DNA from: Fuscovulum ytuae
GTDB taxonomy: Bacteria > Pseudomonadota > Alphaproteobacteria > Rhodobacterales > Rhodobacteraceae
Direction: 5' to 3'
Assembly: GCF_029953595.1 (NCBI RefSeq)
Contig: NZ_CP124535.1
Location: forward strand, 1,644,001 to 1,708,000
Length of the DNA stretch: 64,000 nt
The notes under the pieces are model-generated. The model was not told where the DNA came from and ran no database searches. It was given only the letters and a program-made list of their open reading frames with translations. A program made the position numbers and the translations under genes. How positions within the stretch are numbered: the stretch's first letter is position 1; each line of letters begins with the position of its first letter. Below are positions 43,323 to 51,753 of this stretch, one piece after another.

Positions 43323-43628
43323 TCAGTCGTTTCCTCGAAGGGACCGCCTGTTTCACGCGACAATGCGGACGACCGGAACCTGACTTGGCTCCGGCGAACC
43401 GGCCGAACTGTCACAGAAATTCCCCGCTCAGGCATCACGCGCTGAGTGCAGGGTCAGGCCTCCGTTGTGTTTGTAACAGATTCTATACCACAGAATCGGC
43501 CCGATTCCAACAACGTCAAAAAGGCTGCCCCAAGGCAATTGCCCGCAAAACGGGCAATTATCCACAGGTATTCCGAATCCACAGGTCAGGTTTTCCGAAT
43601 CGGCATGGCAGAATTATGGCCTGCCTGC
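43323..43628. other. 306-bp carD upstream region with repeats
   Basis: This gap contains the carD promoter, five GANTC sites (43479, 43493, 43503, 43575 and 43597), the palindrome GAATCGGCCCGATTC (43493-43507), a perfect hairpin AATTGCCCG-CAAAA-CGGGCAATT (43537-43559) and two direct copies of ATCCACAGGT (43560 and 43577). The first direct copy overlaps a perfect DnaA-box sequence TTATCCACA (43558-43566). No protein-coding gene fits. Confidence 0.7.
43482..43510 (-). promoter_or_regulatory. carD: carD promoter
   Basis: On the minus strand TTGGAA (complement of 43505-43510) is followed after exactly 17 nt by TATAGA (complement of 43482-43487), about 160 nt upstream of the carD start. GANTC sites touch both hexamers (43479-43483 and 43503-43507), and one lies in the spacer (43493-43497). 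The spacing and sequence support a sigma-70 promoter. Confidence 0.55.
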
Positions 43629-43967
43629 TCAGTTCCCTTCGCCTGCCGCCTCGCTGAAATACTTGGCAAGCTTGCCGGTTTCGCCATCCCGCGCCTCAGC
43701 TTCGGGCAGCGGGTCCTTACGGACGGTGATCACGGGCCACATCTCGGAATATTTCCGGTTGAAGGCCACCCATTCATCCATATCCGGTTCCGTATCCGGG
43801 CGGATCGCATCGGCAGGGCATTCCGGTTCGCAGACGCCGCAATCGATGCATTCATCCGGATGGATGACCAGCATGTTCTCGCCTTCGTAGAAGCAGTCCA
43901 CCGGGCAGACTTCCACGCAATCAGTGTATTTGCAGGCGATGCAGTTGTCGGTCACCACATAGGTCAT
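43629..43967 (-). CDS. fdxA: 7Fe ferredoxin FdxA
   Basis: 112 aa. [17 protein letters not shown] supplies ligands for a [3Fe-4S] and part of a [4Fe-4S] cluster, and [12 protein letters not shown] supplies the rest. The C-terminal extension [19 protein letters not shown] is typical of the alphaproteobacterial FdxA (ferredoxin II). It is a soluble low-potential electron carrier. It lies downstream of the S4 protein and helicase genes on the same strand. Confidence 0.95.
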   Translation of the reverse strand: MTYVVTDNCIACKYTDCVEVCPVDCFYEGENMLVIHPDECIDCGVCEPECPADAIRPDTEPDMDEWVAFNRKYSEMWPVITVRKDPLPEAEARDGETGKLAKYFSEAAGEGN

Positions 43968-44014
43968 GGCGGTCTCCTCGGATTACGGCAGACTGACTAG
44001 AGGGCTTTTTGCGA

Positions 44015-44335
44015 TCATTCAAGCGGGTCCGATGCCGCGTCCTGCGCATCAAGATCAAGGTAGAGCGTCTGCGCCTCTGTGGCAGGCCCCCGCCGCTCGC
44101 CCAAGGCAAGAATCCGGATCACCCGGATGCGTGTTCCTTGCGGAAAGGTCAGCACATCGCCCGCCCCCACCCCTGCGCCGGGTTTGCGCGTGGGCTGGCC
44201 GTTGATCCGCAGATGCCCGCTTTCGGCAAGGTCGGCGGCAAGGGCGCGGGTCTTGAAGAACCGCGCCTGCCACAGCCATTTGTCCACGCGCAAGGTCGCG
44301 CGCCCCCCGGTCTTTTGCGCGCCGGGGCCGGCCAA
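44015..44335 (-). CDS. S4-domain RNA-binding protein (HslR-like)
   Basis: 106 aa. The S4 domain occupies residues 14-75 (LRVDKWLWQARFFKTRALAA and GHLRINGQPTRKPGAGVGAG). HslR relatives bind stalled 50S-nascent-chain complexes and are heat-inducible in Escherichia coli. The stop is 47 nt before the fdxA start, and the start is 1 nt from the end of the helicase gene, so the genes form an operon in which the helicase and this protein may both act on RNA. Confidence 0.87.
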   Translation of the reverse strand: MAGPGAQKTGGRATLRVDKWLWQARFFKTRALAADLAESGHLRINGQPTRKPGAGVGAGDVLTFPQGTRIRVIRILALGERRGPATEAQTLYLDLDAQDAASDPLE

Positions 44336-44336
44336 A

Positions 44337-47174
44337 TCAGGACTTGGCCTTCAACGCGGCCAGAACCGCGAAAGGATTGTCGGGATCAATGGGCTTTTCG
44401 GCGCGCGGTGGGCGCGATTCAAAGGTCTTCGCCCCCTGCGGCTTGCCGCCATCCCGACGTTCGTGCTTGCCGCCCTTGCCATGCGGCTTGCCATGCTGGG
44501 GCTTGCCCCCCTCACGCCGCTCGCCCTGCGGACGATCACCGCCGCCTTCGCGCTTGGGCCGATCACCACGCTCGCCCTGCGGACGGTCGCCCCGATTGGG
44601 GCGCTCCCCTTGCGGACGGTTGCCGCGCTCGGGCCGCTGAAAGCGCGGCTTCGGCGCCCAGGTGAAGGTGTAAAACACCTCCATCTCCACCGGCGCATCC
44701 TCTGCCGCGGGCTCTTCCGGGACGGGGGCCAGAACCGAAACCTCTTCCGGGATCGGCTGATCCGACGGCGGCAGGTCCGGCACCACCGGCTCGGCCGCCT
44801 TAACCTTTGGCCGCTCGCCCTTCTCACCTTTGTAGCCAAGCCCGGCCATCAGGTCCGAGAATTGCTCCAGCGTCATCCCCGTGATCGACAGCATATCAGG
44901 CGTCGCCTCAAACCCCGCGCGGCTGTCCTTCGTGCGCAGGATATCGGCCAGCCGCTCCAGCATATCGATGCGGATCGCCCGGCTTCCCGCCGGATGATAG
45001 CCCGACAGCGTGTAATGCTGCTTCGGCACCTCGGTGATATTCGGGATCGTCACCAGACCGGGCGGCGGGCTTTCGGGAAACTCATCCAGTCCGTTCCAGA
45101 GCGACCACAGGACCAAGCGCAGCCGCGTCGGCGCGGGCTTCAGCAGCAGCGGCAAGAACACCGTGAACTGCCCGAACCGGACGCCATGCTTGCGCAGCGC
45201 GCCCCGCGCCTCCTGATCCAGCGCCTTCACCTCTTCGGCCACCGCATCGCGCGGCAACACGCCCAACCCCTCGACCAGCCGGAAGGCAAAGCCCCGCGCC
45301 AGCCCCGTCAGCGCCTCATCCCGGCTCATCGCGGCCAGCGGTTCAAACAGCGCGGCCACCTTGCGGTCGATGAAATGCTGCAAGCGCCGCTTCACCTTTT
45401 CGGCGACATCCGGCCCCGCTTCTTCATCCACGAACCCCTCGACCGACGGGCGCAGCGCCTCGGCCCCCTTCACCAGCTTGCCGACCGCCGTGGTCCCCCA
45501 CATCAGCCCGCCCTGCTCGGTGTAATCCAGCTCGGTATCCGGCGCGTTGTAGAAACGATCCGCCCGCAGATGCCATTCAGGCCGCAGCGCCTGCACCGCC
45601 GCCTGCCGCAGCGTCCGCGCCTCATCAGGCGTGGCCGAGGCATCCTGCCGGAACCGGAACCCCTCCAGACGGCCGACGAACTCGCCCTCGACCATCACTT
45701 CGCCCTTGTCATTCACCTCGGCCACGAGGGTCTCCTTCTGCTTCAACCGCCGCAACAATACGCTTGTCCGCCGGTCAACAAATCGCTGCGTCAGCCGCGC
45801 GTGCAGCGCATCCGACAGGCGGTCTTCTACAGCGCGCGTCTCGTCGCGCCAATGGCTTTCATCTTCCACCCAACCGGACCGCTGCGCGACATAGGTCCAA
45901 GTCCGGATATACGCCAGCCGTTTCGAGATCGCGTCGATATCCCCATCTGACCGATCAATCCGCGAAACCGCCTTGGCCAACCACTCCGACGGGACCTTGC
46001 CGCCCTTCACAAACTCAAAGATCCGCGCCAAAAGCGCCGCATGTTCGGTGGTAGAGGATGACCGGAAATCCGGCACCCGGCACACATCCCACAACAGCCG
46101 CACATCCGCAGGCGAACGCACCCGATCCCGCACCTCGGCCATCTCGGCAAGCGCCTTCAGCGCCACCACATCATCGGCATCCCGCGCCCGCGTCAGCCAT
46201 TCGTTGCTCGTGGGCGCCTCCAGCGACCGCACCAGCCGCTCCACGCTTCCGAATTCCAGCCCCGCATTGCGCCATTGCAGCTTTTTCACCGGGGCAAAAC
46301 GGTGGTTCTCTATCGCATCCACCATCTCTTCGTCGAAAGGCCGCGCCTCGCCCGTCACGCCAAAGGTGCCGTTCTCCACATGCCGCCCGGCCCGCCCCGC
46401 GATCTGCGCCAATTCCTGCGGATAAAGCGCCCGCATCCGCCGCCCGTCGAACTTCGCCGTGCTGGAAAAGGCCACATGCCGGATATCAAGGTTCAGCCCC
46501 ATCCCGATGGCATCGGTCGCCACCAGATAATCCACATCCCCATTCTGATACAAAGCGACCTGCGCATTGCGCGTGCGCGGTGACAGCGCCCCCATCACCA
46601 CCGCGCAGCCACCCTTCTGGCGCCGGATCAATTCGGCAATCGCATAGACGTTTTCAACAGAAAACCCCACGATGGCACTGCGCGGCGGCATCCGGCTGAT
46701 CTTTTTCGAACCCGAAAAGGTCAGCGTCGAAAGCCTGTCCCGCTTGACGAAATTCGCCCCCGGCACCAGCGCGGCAATCGCCCCCCGCATCGTGTCCGAC
46801 CCAAGGAACAACGTCTCATGCAGGCCCCGCGCCCGCAGCAGACGGTCGGTGAAAACATGCCCCCGCTCGGGGTCCGCGCAAAGCTGGATCTCATCCACCG
46901 CTACGAAATCCGCGCCAATCTCCAAGGGCATCGCCTCGACGGTGCAGACCCAATACTGGGTCCGCTCTGGCACGATCCGCTCTTCCCCCGTGACCAAAGC
47001 CACGACCGAAGGCCCGCGCTGCGCCACGATCCGATCATAGACCTCGCGCGCCAAAAGACGCAGGGGCAGCCCGATGACCCCGGTCCGATGCGCCAGCATG
47101 CGCTCGATCGCGTAATGCGTCTTGCCGGTGTTCGTCGGTCCAAGGACCGCCGTCACCCGTCCGCCCATGCCCAT
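44337..47174 (-). CDS. SUV3/MgpS-like DEAD-type RNA/DNA helicase with a disordered RPQGER tail
   Basis: 945 aa from the ATG complementary to 47172-47174; an ATG at 47168 is an alternative. Walker A is GPTNTGKTHYAIERM, motif II is VDEIQL, and motif VI is QIAGRAGRH, as in mitochondrial SUV3-type helicases. The middle third is a helicase-associated region. The C-terminal roughly 85 residues are low-complexity, with repeats of RPQGER and GGKP (coded at about 44401-44650), very basic and probably an RNA-binding tail. It unwinds RNA, perhaps in degradation or ribosome work. It precedes the S4 protein gene. Confidence 0.88.
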   Translation of the reverse strand: MGMGGRVTAVLGPTNTGKTHYAIERMLAHRTGVIGLPLRLLAREVYDRIVAQRGPSVVALVTGEERIVPERTQYWVCTVEAMPLEIGADFVAVDEIQLCADPERGHVFTDRLLRARGLHETLFLGSDTMRGAIAALVPGANFVKRDRLSTLTFSGSKKISRMPPRSAIVGFSVENVYAIAELIRRQKGGCAVVMGALSPRTRNAQVALYQNGDVDYLVATDAIGMGLNLDIRHVAFSSTAKFDGRRMRALYPQELAQIAGRAGRHVENGTFGVTGEARPFDEEMVDAIENHRFAPVKKLQWRNAGLEFGSVERLVRSLEAPTSNEWLTRARDADDVVALKALAEMAEVRDRVRSPADVRLLWDVCRVPDFRSSSTTEHAALLARIFEFVKGGKVPSEWLAKAVSRIDRSDGDIDAISKRLAYIRTWTYVAQRSGWVEDESHWRDETRAVEDRLSDALHARLTQRFVDRRTSVLLRRLKQKETLVAEVNDKGEVMVEGEFVGRLEGFRFRQDASATPDEARTLRQAAVQALRPEWHLRADRFYNAPDTELDYTEQGGLMWGTTAVGKLVKGAEALRPSVEGFVDEEAGPDVAEKVKRRLQHFIDRKVAALFEPLAAMSRDEALTGLARGFAFRLVEGLGVLPRDAVAEEVKALDQEARGALRKHGVRFGQFTVFLPLLLKPAPTRLRLVLWSLWNGLDEFPESPPPGLVTIPNITEVPKQHYTLSGYHPAGSRAIRIDMLERLADILRTKDSRAGFEATPDMLSITGMTLEQFSDLMAGLGYKGEKGERPKVKAAEPVVPDLPPSDQPIPEEVSVLAPVPEEPAAEDAPVEMEVFYTFTWAPKPRFQRPERGNRPQGERPNRGDRPQGERGDRPKREGGGDRPQGERREGGKPQHGKPHGKGGKHERRDGGKPQGAKTFESRPPRAEKPIDPDNPFAVLAALKAKS

Positions 47175-47187
47175 CTGATCGTGCTCT

Positions 47188-47748
47188 TTACAGGTCCGTC
47201 CCGGCGGTTTCCGCTTCCAGCCGTTCAACGGCCTCGATTAACCCCTGCAGCCGGGGATGTATAGCCAAGGCCGCCTCATAGGCTTCCAGCGCCTTTTCGG
47301 GTTGCTCCAACTGCTCAAAGATCATCCCCAACCCCGACAGCGCCCCGAAATGCCGCGGGTTCAGTGTCAGCGTCCGGGCAATATCATTCACCGAAGGCCC
47401 AAACTCGCCCGCAACGAAATAGGCCGTCGCCCGCGCGTTCCAGCCTTCGGCAAATTCAGGCGCGTGATCAATCAGCGCCGTGAAATGCTCAATCGCCGCC
47501 GCCGTCTCTCCCGCCGCCATCGCGTCGCGCCCTCGCTGCAACAAAAGATCCATCGCAGGCGATCCAGATTTCGACCATTCGTTCCAGATTTCCCGCTCAA
47601 TCCGCGATGCAGCGCGGGCATCTGCGTCTTTCAACTCCTCAAACAGCGAATCAAGCTTGTCCGTCTGCGCCATCGCCATGCTGGCCAGGCACAAAAGCGC
47701 GGCAAATGCCGCAACGACATGATTGTGTAACCGTCGAAGCGCTTCCAT
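47188..47748 (-). CDS. Periplasmic TPR-repeat protein
   Basis: 186 aa from the ATG complementary to 47746-47748; the much longer frame upstream is antisense shadow. A signal peptide (about residues 1-28, ending SMAMA) is followed by an acidic helix (DKLDSLFEELKDADARAA) and three TPR units, including GWNARATAYFVAGEFG and EKALEAYEAALAIHPRL. TPR proteins of this type act as scaffolds. It ends 13 nt before the helicase start, so the two are likely co-transcribed. Confidence 0.85.
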   Translation of the reverse strand: MEALRRLHNHVVAAFAALLCLASMAMAQTDKLDSLFEELKDADARAASRIEREIWNEWSKSGSPAMDLLLQRGRDAMAAGETAAAIEHFTALIDHAPEFAEGWNARATAYFVAGEFGPSVNDIARTLTLNPRHFGALSGLGMIFEQLEQPEKALEAYEAALAIHPRLQGLIEAVERLEAETAGTDL

Positions 47749-47821
47749 AAATCGAAGGTAACGCAACCGCAGGGAAAGACCAGTCTCCTTGCTGTCACGA
47801 TCAGAAGATGGAGTTGAAGGA

Positions 47822-48109
47822 ATGAGCGATGTGATCGAGGCCGCCGTGGCCGCCCTGTCCGCCAAACTGTCCGATGGATTCGACGGTGTGGCGAAATTCG
47901 TCATCACAGGGGAAGGGGCGATCATGCTCGACGCCAATGGCGTCCGCGCCGGGGACGAAGACGCCGATGTCACCATGACCGCCTCTGCCGACACCTTCCG
48001 CGCCATTCTTGAGGGCGACATGAACCCGACCATGGCCTTCATGACGGGCAAGCTGTCGGTCGATGGCTCCATGGGAATGGCGATGAAACTCGGCTCCGCA
48101 CTCTCGTGA
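47822..48109 (+). CDS. SCP2 sterol-binding-domain protein
   Basis: 95 aa from ATG 47822, with GGAG upstream. The whole protein is one SCP2 domain: VAKFVITGEGAIMLDANGV, then GDMNPTMAFMTGKLSVDGSM, the hallmark MAFMTGKL-type helix that lines the lipid cavity. Members bind lipids or act as carriers. It overlaps the hydrolase gene by 4 nt (GTGA), which suggests a shared lipid-linked function. Confidence 0.88.
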   Translation: MSDVIEAAVAALSAKLSDGFDGVAKFVITGEGAIMLDANGVRAGDEDADVTMTASADTFRAILEGDMNPTMAFMTGKLSVDGSMGMAMKLGSALS

Positions 48110-49044
48110 CCGAAGCAGCGCCCCTTTTCGACGATCTGGCCGACGCGCCGCCCGGCGGGCGCGCGGTCTGGCTGCATCCCGCAGATGGCCCGCGCATCCG
48201 TGCGGCGATCTGGGGCGCTCACGCTGCCAAGGGCACTGTGTTCCTCTTTCCCGGTCGCACCGAATATATCGAAAAATACGGCCGCGCCGCAGGCGACTTT
48301 GCCGCGCGCGGCTATGCCACGCTGGTGGTGGATTGGCGCGGCCAAGGCCTTGCCGACCGCGCCTTTGCCGACCGTCTGATCGGACATATCGGTGATTTCG
48401 ACGAATACCAGCGCGATGTGGATGCCCTCATCGCGCTTGCCACCGCCGAAGGCTTGCCGCGCCCCTATCACCTGATGTGCCATTCCATGGGCGGCTGCAT
48501 CGGCCTACGCAGCCTGATGCGCGGATTGCCCTTCGCCTCTGCCGTGTTTTCCGCGCCGATGTGGGGGATAAGCATGGCCGCATGGTCGCGCCCCGTCGCC
48601 CATGTTCTGGGCCGTCTTGCGCCGATTTTCGGGCAAGGCCACCGCTACGCCCCCGGCACGGGCGGACAGACCTATGTCCTTGCCGCGCCCTTTCAGGACA
48701 ATGTCCTGACCACCGACCCCGAGATGTGGGAGTACATGCGCCGTCAGGTGGCCGCTCATCCCGACCTCGCACTAGGAGGGCCGTCGCTCGGCTGGCTGGG
48801 TGCCGCATTGCGTGAATGCGGGATGCTTGCCACCATGCCCGCCCCGACGACACCCGCCGTCACCGCGCTTGGCACCGCCGAAAAGGTCGTCGATGTCGCC
48901 CCGATCCACCTGCGCATGGCAGGCTGGCGCACGGGCCGACTGGACCTTTACCAAGGCGCCGAACATGAGGTGCCGATGGAAACCCCGGCCCATCGCAGCC
49001 GCTTTTTCGACAGCGCTGCAACGCTGTTCTCGGCCCACAGCTGA
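48106..49044 (+). CDS. Alpha/beta hydrolase, lysophospholipase (PldB)-like
   Basis: 312 aa from GTG 48106. VFLFPGRTEYIEKYG starts the fold, VVDWRGQGLADR follows, and the nucleophile elbow is CHSMGG where most relatives have GHSMGG. The catalytic His is in GAEHEVPMETPAHR, with an Asp in the preceding strand. The family hydrolyses monoacyl lipids. It is coupled to the SCP2 gene, consistent with lipid turnover. The Cys in place of Gly in the elbow is worth noting but should not abolish activity. Confidence 0.85.
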   Translation: MTEAAPLFDDLADAPPGGRAVWLHPADGPRIRAAIWGAHAAKGTVFLFPGRTEYIEKYGRAAGDFAARGYATLVVDWRGQGLADRAFADRLIGHIGDFDEYQRDVDALIALATAEGLPRPYHLMCHSMGGCIGLRSLMRGLPFASAVFSAPMWGISMAAWSRPVAHVLGRLAPIFGQGHRYAPGTGGQTYVLAAPFQDNVLTTDPEMWEYMRRQVAAHPDLALGGPSLGWLGAALRECGMLATMPAPTTPAVTALGTAEKVVDVAPIHLRMAGWRTGRLDLYQGAEHEVPMETPAHRSRFFDSAATLFSAHS

Positions 49045-49183
49045 CAGCCAAGTTTCTTCGAAGCACTTTGCAAGAACCTTCGAAGCGTGTTGGCACATCG
49101 CCCAAACTTATCGCCGGAACATGCCCCCATAACCTCCGACGATCCGCAGCCTTGGACGTTGCGCGAAAACGGCTTTCACCGCG

Positions 49184-49236
49184 CGCTGCGTGACCACAGT
49201 TTGCTGCACAGAATGCGGCACAAAACAGGGCACAAC
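49184..49236 (+). repeat. Copy of the dispersed CGGCACAAAAC repeat with the 27-nt block
   Basis: 49184-49210 is identical, in inverted orientation, to 63743-63769 (27 of 27 nt, beginning CGCTGCGTGACC). It continues into GCGGCACAAAACAGGGCACAA, the 12-bp-period array seen also at 9079-9111 and 63571-63617. The gap lies between the convergent hydrolase and Anbu genes. Confidence 0.8.
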
Positions 49237-49240
49237 CGAT

Positions 49241-49963
49241 TCACAGGTTGATCTGGCTAAACCCGTCGCGCAGCGCCCTGCTCCACGCCTCGGACATCTC
49301 GCGGAATTGCTCATCCCCAGCCTCGATCCGGCGGGTCAGCGTGACTTTGCAAGCGTCCCTTTCGATCACGCACAAATCCAGCGGCATTCCCACGGAAAGG
49401 TTTGATCTCAAAGTGGAATCCATCGACAGCAGCACCGCCTTCTGCGCGTCCTGAAGGCTGGTTTGCGGCTTCACCACGCGGTCCAGAATCGGCTTGCCAT
49501 ATTTGTGCTCGCCGATCTGAAGAAAGGGTGTGTCCTCCGTCGCCTCGATGAAATTCCCTTCGGGATAGATGAGGAACAACCGCATCGCCCCCCCCTTCCG
49601 CTGCCCCGCCACGATCATCGATGCCGTAACCCCTTGCATCGCCGACATTTTTTCGTCGATCTCGGCCCGCACCTCGGCCAGCATATTGCCCACGATATCC
49701 GCCACTTTCAGCATCGTAGGCGCCGTCATGATCGACGTGTCTTCCGTCGCATCCGGGTCTTCGATCGCCTCGCGTAACCGCGCCACGGTCGTCTGCGTCA
49801 CCGACAGGCTCCCGGCCGTCATGATCGCGATAACGCGCTCGCCGGGGTCTTCGAACAGGAACATCTTCCGATAGGTCGAAATATTGTCCAACCCAGCATT
49901 CGTGCGGGTGTCCGACAACAAAACGATGCCGTCATTCAGCAAAAGGCCGACGCAATAGGTCAT
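49241..49963 (-). CDS. Anbu, proteasome/HslV-like peptidase
   Basis: 240 aa. The mature N-terminus would be Thr2 after removal of Met (MTYCVGLLLNDGIVLLSDTR), matching the Ntn-hydrolase Anbu family (ancestral beta subunit), which resembles HslV but lacks an ATPase partner. An SDTRTNAGLDNIS segment is typical of the group. It is the last gene of a four-gene leftward cluster with a transglutaminase-like protein, an alpha-E protein and a circularly permuted ATP-grasp protein. This set of four recurs across bacteria, but its physiological role is not well settled. Confidence 0.92.
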   Translation of the reverse strand: MTYCVGLLLNDGIVLLSDTRTNAGLDNISTYRKMFLFEDPGERVIAIMTAGSLSVTQTTVARLREAIEDPDATEDTSIMTAPTMLKVADIVGNMLAEVRAEIDEKMSAMQGVTASMIVAGQRKGGAMRLFLIYPEGNFIEATEDTPFLQIGEHKYGKPILDRVVKPQTSLQDAQKAVLLSMDSTLRSNLSVGMPLDLCVIERDACKVTLTRRIEAGDEQFREMSEAWSRALRDGFSQINL

Positions 49964-49989
49964 GGATTCTTCCCCAGAGATACCGGACC

Positions 49990-50799
49990 CTATTGCTGCA
50001 AAGATTGGACCGCAACCGTCACATCAAGACTTTCCGATACGATCCCGCGTGTCACCCCCCGGATCGGGGCCGCATCCTGTGCGTCCAGCCCCGAACCCAA
50101 CCGGATATAGCGTGCATCCGGGCAACAGCGATTGGCCGGATCAAACCCTACCCAACCCAGCCCCGCCACATGAATCTCGGCCCAGGCATGGGCCGCCTCA
50201 TGTGGAACGCCCTCGGAATCCGCAAAAAGATAGCCCGAAACATAGCGTGCCGGCAGCCCCAACTTCCGCGCACAGGCGATCAGGGCATGGGCGTGGTCCT
50301 GACAAACCCCCTGCCCTTGCGCCAAGGCCTCGGCCGCCGTCGTCTGCGATTGCGTAGCACCGGGTGTGTAGGCCACCGCCTCGGCCACCAGTTCGGCCAG
50401 TCGATGGGCCTTCGACAAGGGTCCGTCCGCCCCCGCCGCCTGCTCTGCAAGGGCCACCAGCCCGGCATCCGCCGCCGTCGCCGCCGTCTCTACCAAATAG
50501 ACTTCGGGCGGCACCACTTCGCGGTGACCGCGCAGAACACCTGCCAGATCAAGGGTTTCCACGGTGCCAGTTACCCGGACCTCAACCTCTGTCACGGGGC
50601 CCTTCACCGTCCAGCCTTGCACCCGATCCCCGGCCCCGTCCCGGAACGCCCCGCCCGGAATCCCGTCCGAAACCGTCACCGTCCAATCCCGCACCTTTTG
50701 GCCATCGAATTTTGACGGGGTAAGGCGGTGACTCTGCATCACGGCCCGCACCGGGCGGTCATAGCGATAGCGCGTCACATGATCGACCGACAAAAGCAT
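49990..50799 (-). CDS. Transglutaminase-like cysteine protease (Anbu cluster)
   Basis: 269 aa. The N-terminal region YRYDRPVRAVMQSHRLTP is the bacterial transglutaminase N-domain. The catalytic triad is in GQGVCQDHAHALIACAR (Cys), HEAAHAWAEIHV (His) and GFDPANRCC (Asp). The start overlaps the alpha-E stop by 1 nt. Within the cluster it might process or ligate peptides made by the ATP-grasp protein; this is inference from association. Confidence 0.9.
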   Translation of the reverse strand: MLLSVDHVTRYRYDRPVRAVMQSHRLTPSKFDGQKVRDWTVTVSDGIPGGAFRDGAGDRVQGWTVKGPVTEVEVRVTGTVETLDLAGVLRGHREVVPPEVYLVETAATAADAGLVALAEQAAGADGPLSKAHRLAELVAEAVAYTPGATQSQTTAAEALAQGQGVCQDHAHALIACARKLGLPARYVSGYLFADSEGVPHEAAHAWAEIHVAGLGWVGFDPANRCCPDARYIRLGSGLDAQDAAPIRGVTRGIVSESLDVTVAVQSLQQ

Positions 50800-51749
50800 C
50801 AGCGCATATCCCCGCTCAGATAGGTCTCGTGAACCAGCGATCCCATCACCGCCACCTCGCGGATGAAGCGTGACAGGAATTCATGCAGGCCTTCGTCAAA
50901 GATATCCTCCACCCTCGTCGCCTCCAGCGCCGCCAGCATGTCCTTGGCTCGCGCCTGCGCGTCGGTCTTGGCCCCATAGGCCTTGGCAAGCCTATCCAGA
51001 TGCAGGGAAATCTCTTCCGCACAGGTGATCAATGACCTAGGGCATTGCGAATTCAGGATCAGGAAATGGGCGATCTTCGCCGCCGTCACCTCGCCACCAT
51101 AGGCCCAGTGAAAGGCACGGTGTGCCGACATCGCGCGCAACAGCGTGGTCCATTGGTAATTATCCAAGCCGGAGCCGACGAATTCCACCTTGGGCAGCAG
51201 GACATAGTATTTCACGTCCATCAGGCGGGCCGTGTTGTCCGCCCGTTCGAGATGGTAACCCAAATTTAGGAAATTCCAGCCATCGTTGCGCAGAAGGGTG
51301 GCCTCGATTGCGCCCCGCACCATCGCCGCGTGCCGCATCGTCCATTCGGTCAGCCGCGACAGTTCCAATTCGCTGCGCGGCGTCCGTTCCAGTTGCCGCA
51401 ATTCCTGAAAGGCCGTGTTCAATGCATCCCAGACCTGCGTCGTCAGCGCCGTCCGCACAATCCGCCCATTTTCCCGCGCCGTCGTGATGCAAGATGCAAC
51501 CGAGGATGGGTTGTCGCGGTCAAAGAACAGAAAGCTTTCAATGTTGCGTTGCACCGGGTCACCGTACTTGCGCCCGAAGGCATCCGCATTGCCGGATGCC
51601 TGCAACAGCGAATCCCACTCGTTTCGATAGCCCCCTGCCGAAGGCAAAAGGGCAATCCGCGACCCCACCTCCAACAAGCGCGCGGTGGTTTCCGCCCGCT
51701 CCATATAGCGGGCAATCCAGAACAGGTTGTCTGCGGTCCGGCTCAGCAT
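50799..51749 (-). CDS. Alpha-E domain protein (Anbu cluster)
   Basis: 316 aa, almost entirely helical. The N-terminus MLSRTADNLFWIARYMERAE is the defining alpha-E motif, and SAHRAFHWAYGGEV lies in the later helices. Alpha-E proteins accompany circularly permuted ATP-grasp enzymes and may bind the peptide or amino-acid product. It lies 4 nt after the ATP-grasp gene and overlaps the transglutaminase by 1 nt. Confidence 0.9.
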   Translation of the reverse strand: MLSRTADNLFWIARYMERAETTARLLEVGSRIALLPSAGGYRNEWDSLLQASGNADAFGRKYGDPVQRNIESFLFFDRDNPSSVASCITTARENGRIVRTALTTQVWDALNTAFQELRQLERTPRSELELSRLTEWTMRHAAMVRGAIEATLLRNDGWNFLNLGYHLERADNTARLMDVKYYVLLPKVEFVGSGLDNYQWTTLLRAMSAHRAFHWAYGGEVTAAKIAHFLILNSQCPRSLITCAEEISLHLDRLAKAYGAKTDAQARAKDMLAALEATRVEDIFDEGLHEFLSRFIREVAVMGSLVHETYLSGDMR

Positions 51750-51753
51750 GACA

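Noticed and set aside
43558-43586. carD upstream region as the replication origin
   Set aside because: It has one perfect and one partial DnaA-like site and GANTC sites, but no AT-rich unwinding region or dnaA/hemE neighbours, and the composition switch is 10 kb away.
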